Shown piece by piece: positions 13,601-18,663 of a stretch of DNA of 21,218 nt. Within the stretch, counting starts at the first letter, position 1, and each line of letters starts with the position of its first letter. The DNA is taken from positions 1,259 through 22,476 of the forward strand of contig DNXT01000467.1 in the NCBI GenBank assembly GCA_003505795.1, written 5' to 3'. Under the pieces are notes generated by a model, which worked only from the letters and a program-made list of their open reading frames with translations, was not told the origin of the DNA and did no database searches. The translations under genes and the position numbers were made by a program. Source of the stretch: Lysobacteraceae bacterium (GTDB taxonomy: Bacteria > Pseudomonadota > Gammaproteobacteria > Xanthomonadales > Xanthomonadaceae).

Positions 13601-16600
13601 GTGACGGTGGCCGACGGCAACGGCGGCACCCGCAGCACCAGCTTCGTGCTGTCGGTGGTGAACAACCCGCCAACCTACAATGGCGGCCTCGCCACCCGCA
13701 GCGCGCAACGCGCGCAGTCGATCAGCTGGGCCCTGCCGGCCAACACCTTCAGCGATGCCAACGGGGACGCCTTGAGCTACACCTTGATGGTGGAGCGGCC
13801 CGGCTACTGGCAACCGTACGAGATCGTGCCGGGCGAACCGGATATTCGCTGGGTCGAGGCAGCCTGGTTCCCCGCGTCCAACTACAGCCTGGCCATCAAC
13901 GCCGGCAACGGCACCATCACCGGGACGCCGTATCCGATGGTGCTGGCAAGTGCGAACCCGCGCGTGCAGGGCACGGTCATCTACAGCTACCGGATCAAGG
14001 TGGTGGCCTCCGATGGCGCCGGTGGCAGCGCGGAGGGCATCTTCACCCTCAACGTCAACGACCCGCCGACCGGCTCGGTGCCGGACCGCACCATCAAGAG
14101 CGCGGTGCAGTGGAGCTACCAGCTGCCGGCCTTCAGCGATCCCAACGGCGACACGCTGACCTACGGCGTGAGCAACCTGCCGGCGGGGCTTTCGTTCAAT
14201 GCCGGTACCCGCACGCTCAGTGGCGCGGTGGCCACGGCCGGCGTCTACACGATCCAGGTGACGGTCAGCGACGGCAAGGGCGGATCGGTGCAGGTGCCGT
14301 TCAAGCTGACCGTGCAGGCCAACACCGCGCCCACCGCGCCCGCGATCGGCAACCTGACCGGTACCGTGGGTACCGCGTTCAGCTACACCGTCCCGGTCTT
14401 CAGCGACGCCGACAACGACACGCTGACCTATTCGGCCGGCGGCCTGCCGGCCGGCCTGAGCTTCAATGCCGGTACCCGCACGATCAGCGGCACCCCGACC
14501 GCGCCGGGCGCCAATACCGTCACGATCACCGCCAACGACGGGCGTGGCGGCAGCGTTTCGCGCAGCTTCACCTTGACGATCAACGCCGCCACGCCGCCCA
14601 ACCGGGCTCCGGTGGTCAACCGCCAGCCGCCATCGCCGGCCTACAGCTTCTTCTCGACCAATCGGTACATCGTGCCGGTCGAAGGATTCACCCTGCCGAC
14701 GGACACGTTCGTCGATCCGGACAACAACCCGCTGACCTACACCGTCGTGCAGAAGCCGGCGTGGCTTTCGTACTCCTACAACGCCGGCAGCGGCCACAGC
14801 TTCAGCGGCGTGAGCAACGACACCCGGTCCTTCGCCACGCATACCATCCAGATCCGTGCGACCGATCCGGCGGGCCTGTCGGTGCTGCTGACCTTTACGG
14901 TCACTTCCACCTACGACTACTACGATCCACGCAATCCGACCGAACCGCTGTCCCTGCCGGGCGGCCCGGTGCAGCTGTTCCAGGCATCCGAAGAGCCCGC
15001 CGCGCCGGAAGCCCCGGCATCGTCGGCCACGGCAACTGCGACGGCCGCCACGACCATGGCTGCAACGGCCACCGCCGCCCCGCGCGTGGAGGAGTCGTGG
15101 TATGCCTACGACAAGTTGAATCGGGTCTCGATCGTCAATGGCGCGTTGCAGAACGGCCAGGTCGTGCTGGCGGCGAACTACCTGAGCTACGGCATCGGCT
15201 ACGACGCCGCCGGCAACCAGATCAGCCAGTACCAGCTGCGTCCGACCGCCGGCACTGCCTGGACCGCCACGATCAAGCAGCAGACCTATTCGTTGCGGGG
15301 CGAGTTGCTGCTGACGTTCAACGAGCAGCGCCTGGACGGCAGCGGCGCGGCCGCCGGGGTGGTGGAACGCCGCGTCTACGACGACGCCGGCCGGCAGGTC
15401 CAGCGCCTGCAGTACTACTCGCCGGGCACGGTGATCCGCTACGTGGACATGGAGCGCACCTTGATGCCGGTGTCGGTCGGCGGCTGGCTGTACCAGGCCG
15501 AGCTGACCACCTACGACGACGACGGCCGGCTGCTGAGCCAGGTGCAGCGCACGCGCTCGGATGCGACCACCCGGCGCTCTCCCTACGGCTCGAACGTGGA
15601 GGTCGAGTTCCCCACCTGGATCGCCGAGGCCTGGGACGGCAGCGCCAACCAGCGCAGCGACCTGGCGGTGCTGACCCAGGTAGCCACCACCAGCTATGCC
15701 GGCGCCGGGCTGGGCTACGACGCGGCCGGCCGGGTCATCGGCTACAGCTACACCGGCAAGAGCTACACCCACACCTACACCTACCAGTACGCCGGCTGGG
15801 ACGGCTACCGCGAGCAGTCGATCACCGGCACCAGCAACAACAGCACCTACAAGACCACCACCACCACGCTGAGCTACGACGTGGCCGGGCGCCAGACCGA
15901 GCTGCGCGAGAAGACGGTCGGGCAGGTGCTGGACGACCGCATCCGCAGCTTCGCCTACGACGGCAGCGGCCAGATCCTGAGCCGCCGCGACGGCACGGCC
16001 AACGCCAGCAACGTGTTCAGCCAGGGCACGGCGGCCGAGGCGGCGTACAAGAACCAGCACTTCGTCTATGCCGGCGGCCAGCAGGTGGCGAGCCTGGACG
16101 AGGCCGGCAAGCTGGACGCGCTGAGCCGGATGACGGCCTTCAGCAACACCGATGCGGGCCGTACCCAGATCACCGTGCAGGCCGGCGACACCCTGCAGGC
16201 GATCGCCCAGCGGGTCTACGGCAACAGCAACCTGTGGTACGTGATCGCCGAGGCCAACGCGCTCGGCGGCGATGCCGACCTGGTGGCCGGGGCGACCCTG
16301 ACGGTGCCGGAGATGAAGACCTCCAGCAACGACGCCAACACCTTCAAGCCGTACAACCCCGGCGAGATCACCGGGCCGACGACGCCGAGCCTGCCGTACA
16401 TCCCGCCGCCGTCGGGCGGTGGCTGCGGCACCCTGGGCATGATCATCATGGTGGTGGTGATCATCGTGGTGACGGTCTATACCGCCGGGGCGGCCTCCGC
16501 GGCCTCGAGTGCCGCCATGACCGGTGCCACGCAGGCGGGCGCCTCGACTGCATTTGCGACCGCGGCCACCTCCACGACCGCCGCCTCGCTGACCACGACC

Positions 16601-18439
16601 GGCGCCATTACCGCCGGTGCCATCGGCGGGGCGGACGGCGCCGCCACCGGCGTCGCCGCCGGAACCGCCCTGGGCAGCATGATGGGTGTGGCCAGCTTCA
16701 GCTGGCGCGGGGTCGCGTCCGCCGCCGTGTCCGGTGCAATCACCGGAGGCTTCGCCGGGTATGCCGGCGCTGCGGGCATTACTGATCCGGCAAGGGCAGT
16801 GGGTTCCGCGTTCGCGGGCGCCGCGGGCACCTATGCCGGACAGGCGGCGGCGGGACTGGATGCCTCGTTCAGCTGGCGCAGCGTGGCCACCAGCGCGGTC
16901 ACCAGCGTCATGACCGCCAGGATCGCACCTGCGGTAGCCGACAGGCTCAATATCACCTCCGACTTCGGCCAGGACCTGGCCTATGGATTTACCGGCGGGA
17001 TGGTCAGCAGCGCGCTGAGGGCATCCTCTGGCGAGACCCTGCATCGATCGGACTACGCGACCGTCCTGGCCGATGCGTTCGGCAATGCACTGGGCAATGC
17101 GATGTCGCGAGGGTCGAGTCAACCCCTGATCTCAGATGCAGCAGTGGCTGAAGGATTGGACGCTCGATATCTGCTGGCGTCCACGACGGGCAGTGGTGTC
17201 GGCATGGGATTGCCGGAGGAGCTATGGCCGCCTGCAGCCGGTAACGGCGATGTTCGCAGCAATGCCATTGACGTGAAGGCCGTCCAGGCTCGCGCTAATG
17301 ACATTCCTACGTTGGACACGGTTTACGCCGTGCCAGACCAGTACGCGTCCAGTGGCTGGTACTTCTATAGCTGGAGCGAGACCAGCCGGCAATGGACCGA
17401 CATGCAGCGCCCGATCCGTTCAGGCCAAGTGACCGAATGGAGCGCTCCGCCGACTTGGATGAACGGCTATGGTGCAGGGAATGCCGCGTCGAACTGGCGC
17501 ATGCTGGGCGTGCAGGCTTCCACGTCCCGCTTGCTGCCCGCGGGGTATTACAACAGCGCAGGGCAGATCGAATTCAAGCGGGATGCAGTGACTGATGCCA
17601 TCGGTGCAGGCCTGACGGTGGCGGTAGGTGCAGGCCGTGCGGTGTACGACGGCGTGACCGAGCCCTTCAAGATGGTGGCGGATCTGGGCCGCGTCGGCTA
17701 TGAAGTAGGTCGTAGCTGGGTCACCGGCGAAATTCCTCGCGAGATCGAGTATTTCAGCGGCCTGGGGCAAGCCATCGTCGCAGACAACATGAGCGCGGGC
17801 GAAGCGCTGTGGAGCATCCCGAAGGGCATCGCGATGACGCCCTGGCGGCTGGGGACGGCGATCTACGAGGGAGACGCCTATGGAGTAGGCTATGAGGCGG
17901 TAGCCTTGATCGGTACGTTGGAGGGGGCACGGGCGCTGGGGGCGGGTAAGGTACGGATTGGGGGCAGTGGAGTTGCAAAATCTGCGGAGAAATCTTACGG
18001 AGTAGCCTTCTTTGGTGAGAGCAATCTCCGTTACTACACAGGTGAGAATGTGACCCTTGGTCGAGGGAATCCGTACTTCTTCATGCCGCTTGAAGATGCC
18101 GCAATCGTGCGAAATTCTCACGACGCCGCACGATATACTGGCATGGCACCGTCAGCGCGAAGCGCCTATTTGCGCGAAACAGACATGTTCGGGGAAACCT
18201 TTGGCGTAAGCTTCCCGACCGAGGGAAGGCCTGTGACGAGGCCGACTAGGTTCGATGCAGGAAATTACGAGCACTATTTGGAGGGTGGAAACACGGCGGT
18301 TCGATTGCCAGACAATGGTGGATATCTGGTGAATCCAACTAGGGAATTTGTGGTTCCTGGCGGAACGCCTATGCCAAGCGGCTCAGTACTATTTAGACTT
18401 GGTCCCAATGGCGAATGGGAAGTGCTGAGGAGATTCTGA
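1646..18439 (+). CDS. Giant YD-repeat/cadherin-like/LysM polymorphic toxin
   Basis: One open frame of 5,597 codons. Approximate order of parts: N-terminal Rhs-type cap (1-200; VNLATGNLVWQSTDEHLVFRG and NRTYNSLG); YD repeats (210-3065); 13 cadherin-like/He_PIG Ig domains (3080-4420); Ala/Thr linker (4445-4483); second YD block (4484-4830); LysM (4842-4890); hydrophobic segment (4930-4952); Ala/Gly-rich region (4953-5150); pre-toxin region (5150-5435); variable tip (5436-5597). YD/Rhs proteins form a shell that encloses a C-terminal toxin delivered to rival cells. The toxin role here is inferred from the AT-rich tip and the overlapping immunity-like genes. I see no Sec signal peptide, no PAAR or VgrG domain, and no canonical DPxGL core/tip boundary, so the export route is unknown. 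The tip could have a non-toxin function, but its context argues against that. Confidence 0.9.
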   Translation: MSAVFTGNGLGLFNTSLTQLGSVLGAGAGVGQGRNNQYVNLATGNLVWQSTDEHLVFRGLSVGLNRTYNSLGQLADVGADGWITGFERRVGLLSGTFNASGSVMRRFTGDGGYQDFVYVSNNSYRSTTGDGAHDSLTWTGSAWSYVEGSTLIEEQYADHADAVLQGRLTLIQDRRTDGGLPVQWQVLYDGNQRIAEIRAANGSASADALVFGYDAAGRLSSISTRENGAVRHQVAYAYDGQGRLASVLTDLTPGNAADNTWNASNAAGNDGHLFRTEYTYEGSSLRLASVRQSDGTVVSYTYHADGRIKTVTRGDTNTNDADGLGETTSYAYDAATTTVTDSLGRAWVYGYDARGQLTSMVSPAVDGQSDLTSYQYDADGNLLQTKSVRGSTTLSLVDYRYDANGNVLWQWDGLGNAVSNTYNAQNQLSSQTRYTGVDSDRAGSGVPTGGMTTRYLYDERSRLRFVVDAMGQVTEFSYATSGNGIGQQSSVRQYLGASYGGAYSEAAITAWTSGQQMAQSQLSEFGYDAWGRLSQRTDYAVVAASGAGVLDAAAAITRFTYDAQGLLRQQISVRGAGRTADGAAPAGSQQVDYSYDGMGRLLGVVTRQVGAGNDDASTLETSYSYLDSGHQVMVTTDAGVTRIETRSAAGNLVSVSESGQAGGGTQVRGTRNYYDAAGQLRASEDAAGKRSYFFYDAKGRLEATVDATGALNRTFYDGAGRVVGTREYAALLTTGDWLQNGQVKHSQVDALPVVANTALDRVSSRTYDAAGRLLTQTDGPEASAARAITTYTYDGAGQLLQVRTSDSVGTAATAQLVRYFYDQAGRQVAMLDAAGYLTEVQYDLGGRIQSQTRYATLSPSAQLASGTLAQLRPGANAAQDQTTRYFYDGRGQKIGQLDAAGYLTQWIIDEAGNTRAERRHATALVWASTDSLATLRARAGTYREQRMAYNALGQLATQTDAEGTVTRYSYDDAGRLVKTEQAQGTSEVREGNRRYNAFGELIGELSGEGALRLLPGMTEAQLDAVYAQYGVRHGYDALGRRIESIDAAGNRTWYFYNAAGQQTFQVRGVADDNNLANALGEVTEQRYNAFGETTDSISYTGRIVLSVPGSRDSVQAALGVLSYAAATDSRRQYTYTNRGQLASLVDAQGGTTQYSYDAFGQLSQEVRWAGTANAMTVQYRYDARGLQTRVIEGVGSAVERARSVAFDAFGRVISSVDGRGATHTASYDRLGRQLTTQQTVGLRVESTSTSYDAYGRIVSASDAMGQVTTYVHDDAARSLTMTSPEGVAVTTIHNRHGQTVRISDASGFTDYTYNRNGQLTATQRKASDGTLITSQTDEFDEARGLLTATVDGSGRRVEFTYDAAGRLLRRVVDPAGQALATRYQYDGQGRQLSVTDPSGRLTQYSYDREGRLLQAAVDPAGLNLLTRYAYDVAGRQVTLVEGSGSVARTTQYSYDLLGRRISEVVDPGAGKLNLTTTYAYDSNDNLIRRTDANGQVSRFYYDSANRQIYAIDPLGAMTRQWYDAAGRVVASRVFVQPTNAATLTDADTIAQLDARLTWSDADQTSYRVVDRDGRQRWLIRANGEVQESLYDGAGRLVGERAYAAKYYPDTALASKFLAGTAGVGDIVIARNDALDQRSYRVLDAAGQVRLLVDGLGNVQQRQYDLAGRLVGTIAYSRPAILTAALRSQLEAGTSTVAGIMATVVADAAKDSVGYRVHDAAGRLRYSIDAIGAVRETLFDAAGQVVGERAHAVPISISTALRSRLQAGTAAASEISALLAAADADVRNQEQFQVRDAAGRIRFVVEIVRDVAGAATGTISELRYDAVGRLIERAESPTLVASAALSAQMSALRAGTASLATLASWMIGTSRQTAWVHDAAGRVRYTLLADTASTWAVSERRYDALGQVVAEVAYAAGIASTTGRTEAAIAAALSAAGGDAAAQQRVTRTWWDAAGHVRFRMDDAGAVTEFHYDGAGRVVENRQYMQLVSTTTSMTEAAMTAAVAGQTGANVRITKTAYDSGNRIATVTDAAGNTETYAYDGIGRRLRLTNKLGHYWTYVYDAAGRMTEETSPAIVVASAGMDGVVSTASRGIKTVLAYDALGNLLSRTEDATGSAPRVTQYQYDSRGNQVRTIFPDAWQVNAAGELVATGKTPTIEVSYNALGQAVVQKDVRGNYSYRVYDALGRLATEIDTEGQATSYTYSAFGEQTQLRRHATKVNFAAISGFSAGNEIRLNQLGATVLPVVAAQDRVLTSSYDRRGQKVEIKQSAISYIKADGSSASGTPTTQFSYNGYGEVVRTSVLVDQAAGLWAHTYRYYDDLGRNTLSVDAEGYVTQTRYNAMGETIEVKEYARALPATLLAGLTIQSPPPPPSPGDAALGYDRVTQFTYDAMGRKTSETTLRNYGRADGSQGVRNVATEWSYDAAGQVVATRVDGRQSKTRYDALGRVLSVQEAPQKTLLTTAEGQLLGSTDINLGSASLYASVSPYTAMAYDAFGNAVQIIRYTNGLKDGQSAPTANSGEDQVTVTLFDRQGRAVMNRDAEGNRFFLQYDAADNVVHSWRTLTGNSGRSVTAHSYYSYDTTGRQLSTRTERVDGAGKVFVDQREAVRYNAFGEIVAKGDNDAAGASLQAEYQYDLAGNLIRSNAEGGVWHDYGYDLAGHQVREAHSVYVGPGNVTAVTRTITDRLGRTLMMILPSHTQNVAEVNYLTQKLDRWGNVIERVDPNGYRIDYQYNDRNQLVREVRPLVKVVTTNAAGTWQRPEQNWYYDELGRLVAMRDANGNVTRYEYDGTRQVKVTDANGDSTITAYDVLGRARLAQNGLGYITFKQYDRLDRVTSHGDYLPSGNGAARSKKTLESYTLNENGNRLASTDALGKLTRYDYDTRGLMIRSQTATGVVMEYAYDMGGRRSLERYALSHSELTDRDGETVRTNEQTWDYDYFGRLIDHNDLSGRDYNYAYDAASGLLTNETNSTGLNRSTLYYANGQVREISEAGGTVYRYAYDKAGNRILEEAETKDSRAKQFKVSTQITYDSHNRIQRIVQDDAISNQRVFELTYDYDAAGNRTHVVARTGYGTNTTPIDKIDNPPVVIALPPARVVRTGVASEFRVRLTDIFRDPEGKPLSVTAGLASGSGIAALPSWLSYRVDAATGEAVFTATTGSSAANGQSFTLRLTAKDAANGTASTDFSLTVRSNTAPSDAAGATISYPVKTGRPWSLDLPVDTYFVDPDVGDSLSLSVTVSPAAPWLTIDNSNPAVSRLSAAAPVAGTYTLTLKATDQLGATKTRTVTLVVAANAAPTVVSAIPAQTATQNRAFLLERDVSAVFRDTQGDVVRVQATLDSGAALPSWLSFSFLGDQATPRLRFNGDVPGSIANGTVFKIKLTAIDPDGATVSTTFNLTVVANRAPTVVSTPATQQVRIGQQLNLQTNVANLFRDPDGDAMAYELLHPEGTTRTGWVGLQVDYETGQLSLTGTPTNATNHIGTYTVQIRARDIEGLTQVVTVTLQVKGDNAPVRNTAVPLPDQTVRIGRSFSFTLPDNLFTDPDGDPVTLSVAVVKSYQELLDTVPPKWIYWIESAPLPSWMSYNAATRTFSGTVPAGEPASSFVVRVGAHDGRKYYDGGDQAGAANKPLDADITINVVPFVNTAPIYNSGTLPNRTLVHGGTVDFALPAGAFTEPDGDVLSYSAEVQVGGVWTNISALGLSINASTGRITGTAGNLVQASYAARIIARDPQGGSVAGTFTFAVTNTAPTAGTIPAQTVYRNIAFSFSIASYFSDVNNDTLTFLGSQLPVGTSLSSAGLVSGTMGTIGDYTISVTASDGRGGSVTRSFTLAVANSAPTAPTIPNQTATAGSAWSYVVPAFADPNGDTLTYTASGLPSWMSFNAGTRTLSGAAAPVGSWTITVTAKDTSGAAVGKSFIVTTPNVAPVVAAAIGNRNANRNQAWSFQIPANTFSDANGDSLSYSVGTLPAGISFNASTRTFSGTPTALGNYTVTVTVADGNGGTRSTSFVLSVVNNPPTYNGGLATRSAQRAQSISWALPANTFSDANGDALSYTLMVERPGYWQPYEIVPGEPDIRWVEAAWFPASNYSLAINAGNGTITGTPYPMVLASANPRVQGTVIYSYRIKVVASDGAGGSAEGIFTLNVNDPPTGSVPDRTIKSAVQWSYQLPAFSDPNGDTLTYGVSNLPAGLSFNAGTRTLSGAVATAGVYTIQVTVSDGKGGSVQVPFKLTVQANTAPTAPAIGNLTGTVGTAFSYTVPVFSDADNDTLTYSAGGLPAGLSFNAGTRTISGTPTAPGANTVTITANDGRGGSVSRSFTLTINAATPPNRAPVVNRQPPSPAYSFFSTNRYIVPVEGFTLPTDTFVDPDNNPLTYTVVQKPAWLSYSYNAGSGHSFSGVSNDTRSFATHTIQIRATDPAGLSVLLTFTVTSTYDYYDPRNPTEPLSLPGGPVQLFQASEEPAAPEAPASSATATATAATTMAATATAAPRVEESWYAYDKLNRVSIVNGALQNGQVVLAANYLSYGIGYDAAGNQISQYQLRPTAGTAWTATIKQQTYSLRGELLLTFNEQRLDGSGAAAGVVERRVYDDAGRQVQRLQYYSPGTVIRYVDMERTLMPVSVGGWLYQAELTTYDDDGRLLSQVQRTRSDATTRRSPYGSNVEVEFPTWIAEAWDGSANQRSDLAVLTQVATTSYAGAGLGYDAAGRVIGYSYTGKSYTHTYTYQYAGWDGYREQSITGTSNNSTYKTTTTTLSYDVAGRQTELREKTVGQVLDDRIRSFAYDGSGQILSRRDGTANASNVFSQGTAAEAAYKNQHFVYAGGQQVASLDEAGKLDALSRMTAFSNTDAGRTQITVQAGDTLQAIAQRVYGNSNLWYVIAEANALGGDADLVAGATLTVPEMKTSSNDANTFKPYNPGEITGPTTPSLPYIPPPSGGGCGTLGMIIMVVVIIVVTVYTAGAASAASSAAMTGATQAGASTAFATAATSTTAASLTTTGAITAGAIGGADGAATGVAAGTALGSMMGVASFSWRGVASAAVSGAITGGFAGYAGAAGITDPARAVGSAFAGAAGTYAGQAAAGLDASFSWRSVATSAVTSVMTARIAPAVADRLNITSDFGQDLAYGFTGGMVSSALRASSGETLHRSDYATVLADAFGNALGNAMSRGSSQPLISDAAVAEGLDARYLLASTTGSGVGMGLPEELWPPAAGNGDVRSNAIDVKAVQARANDIPTLDTVYAVPDQYASSGWYFYSWSETSRQWTDMQRPIRSGQVTEWSAPPTWMNGYGAGNAASNWRMLGVQASTSRLLPAGYYNSAGQIEFKRDAVTDAIGAGLTVAVGAGRAVYDGVTEPFKMVADLGRVGYEVGRSWVTGEIPREIEYFSGLGQAIVADNMSAGEALWSIPKGIAMTPWRLGTAIYEGDAYGVGYEAVALIGTLEGARALGAGKVRIGGSGVAKSAEKSYGVAFFGESNLRYYTGENVTLGRGNPYFFMPLEDAAIVRNSHDAARYTGMAPSARSAYLRETDMFGETFGVSFPTEGRPVTRPTRFDAGNYEHYLEGGNTAVRLPDNGGYLVNPTREFVVPGGTPMPSGSVLFRLGPNGEWEVLRRF
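2278..10850 (+). repeat. First YD-repeat block of the giant protein
   Basis: About 2,850 residues made of repeats of the form YDxxGRL or YDAAGN, usually 20-25 residues apart, for example YDAAGRLSSI and YDGQGRLASV near the start. In Rhs and Tc-toxin proteins such repeats wind into a hollow beta-shell. From about 3800 to 7650 many YD pairs are separated by Ala/Leu-rich inserts of 20-35 residues, giving a longer period. The block is far longer than the shell of typical Rhs proteins, which are about 1,500 residues in total. Confidence 0.9.
10883..14912 (+). repeat. Array of 13 cadherin-like (He_PIG/dystroglycan-type) Ig domains
   Basis: Thirteen tandem domains of about 80-135 residues begin near 10883, 11207, 11507, 11831, 12149, 12551, 12860, 13124, 13388, 13661, 14057, 14321 and 14600. 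Most open with N-x-A-P or N-x-P-P, carry a central F-x-DPDGD or DxNGD acidic loop that could bind calcium, then LPSWLSF or LPAGLSFN followed by TRTxSG, and end in a beta-strand of the form FTLxV. These are hallmarks of putative-Ig/cadherin-like repeats in large bacterial surface proteins. The array sits between two YD blocks. It could act as a stalk or adhesive segment; that role is inference. Confidence 0.85.
14980..15095 (+). other. Ala/Thr/Pro-rich linker in the giant protein
   Basis: A low-complexity stretch (PAAPEAPASS followed by alternating Ala and Thr) separates the last Ig-like domain from the second YD block. It is probably flexible and unstructured. It marks the seam where the Ig array joins the returning YD sequence. 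Confidence 0.7.
15097..16140 (+). repeat. Second YD-repeat block
   Basis: About 345 residues return to YD-type sequence after the Ig array, for example YDKLNRVS, YDAAGNQI, YDDAGRQV, YDDDGRLL, YDAAGRVI, YDVAGRQT and YDGSGQIL. The block ends just before the LysM domain. Its part from 15941 to 16042 is duplicated exactly at the right edge of the window. Confidence 0.85.
15941..16042 (+). repeat. Direct repeat, copy A (inside the giant gene)
   Basis: These 102 nt encode residues 4766-4799 of the giant protein, at the end of its second YD block. They are identical base for base to 21117-21218, at least up to the window edge. Confidence 0.97.
16169..16315 (+). other. LysM domain inside the giant protein
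   Basis: Residues 4842-4890 read ITVQAGDTLQAIAQRVYGN, then LWYVIAEANAL and finally LVAGATLTVPEM. This is a textbook LysM fold (V-x-x-GDTL, YG, W-x-I-x-x-AN, G-x-x-L-x-V-P). LysM domains bind the N-acetylglucosamine parts of peptidoglycan or chitin. Here it follows the YD shell and precedes the hydrophobic segment and tip, so it may help the C-terminal part engage the cell wall; that is inference. Confidence 0.92.
16417..17110 (+). other. Hydrophobic segment and Ala/Gly-rich region before the tip
   Basis: After a Pro-rich hinge (YIPPPSGGGCG) comes a strongly hydrophobic run, GMIIMVVVIIVVTVY (about residues 4930-4946), long enough with its flanks for one membrane helix. About 200 residues rich in Ala, Gly, Ser and Thr follow, with two related SFSWR(G/S)VA stretches (about 16690 and 16868). 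Similar glycine-zipper or helical-hairpin regions precede the toxin in many polymorphic toxins and may assist membrane crossing. That role is family knowledge, not shown by the sequence. Confidence 0.7.
17950..18436 (+). other. Variable C-terminal tip (putative toxin domain, family not recognised)
   Basis: The last 155 or so residues of the giant protein start soon after GALGAGKVRIGG. Recognisable stretches are LRYYTGENVTLGRGNPYFFM, AARYTGMAPSARSAYL, GVSFPTEG, EHYLEGGNTAVRL, REFVVPGG and GSVLFRLGPNGEWEVLRRF. The domain appears mostly beta-stranded. Its DNA is clearly lower in GC than the core, the usual sign of an exchangeable tip. An ADP-ribosyltransferase-like fold crossed my mind because of the spaced R, Y and E residues, but I cannot show a catalytic triad. 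Toxin identity rests on position and on the overlapping immunity-like genes. Confidence 0.6.
18427..18432 (+). promoter_or_regulatory. Ribosome binding site of the CxxC immunity candidate
   Basis: GAGGAG lies 6 nt before the ATG at 18439, inside the last codons of the giant gene. It favours this start over the in-frame ATG at 18415, which would give eight extra residues. Confidence 0.6.
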
Positions 18440-18663
18440 TGAGTGACCCATGGGCAACAAAAGGCTGCGAGGTCTGCCGTGCGGCGTGGCGAACCGGAAC
18501 GCTATTGCCTGAAATTGCTGCGTCAATTGAGCGGCACACTAGTCTTCATTTCTGCAAAGCATGCCAAACTTTGTGGGAGCAACACGAGCGCTATGTGGAT
18601 ACCATTGATCGCTCTGATGCTCAAAAGATTTATTCGTCCTTCGTTGATGCAAGAATGAAATGA
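18439..18663 (+). CDS. Small CxxC/CxxC protein, candidate cognate immunity protein
   Basis: This 74-aa protein starts at an ATG that shares one base with the TGA of the giant toxin gene, so translation is probably coupled. It has two cysteine pairs, CEVC near residue 10 and CKAC near residue 38, spaced like a small zinc ribbon, plus a charged helical C-terminal half (LWEQHERYVDTIDRSDAQ). I do not recognise a named family. Direct overlap with the tip, small size, absence of a signal peptide and low GC (23 G+C of 60 bases at 18601-18660) make it the best candidate to neutralise the giant toxin in the cytoplasm. That function is inferred from position. It could instead be a small accessory protein, with the SseB-family protein next door giving immunity. 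Confidence 0.75.
   Translation: MSDPWATKGCEVCRAAWRTGTLLPEIAASIERHTSLHFCKACQTLWEQHERYVDTIDRSDAQKIYSSFVDARMK

Noticed and set aside
10883..14912. Regular repeats as a CRISPR array
   Set aside because: Units are 240-400 nt, divergent and coding. They are protein domains, not short direct repeats with spacers.
13255..16785. A 1,176-codon alternate-phase + strand frame over the Ig array
   Set aside because: It is a shadow of the Ig-like repeats and YD block, with low-complexity Arg/Gln/His content.
6929..17122. A 3,397-codon open frame on the minus strand opposite the giant gene
   Set aside because: It is rich in Arg, Ala, Gly, His and Val with no domain pattern, and it mirrors the codon structure of the + strand. 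The absence of stops follows from strong GC bias and repeated YD codons. The + strand frame has clear domains throughout.
17420..18121. A 233-codon minus-strand frame over the tip region
   Set aside because: It opposes the clear + strand frame and shows no domain; I found no support for it.
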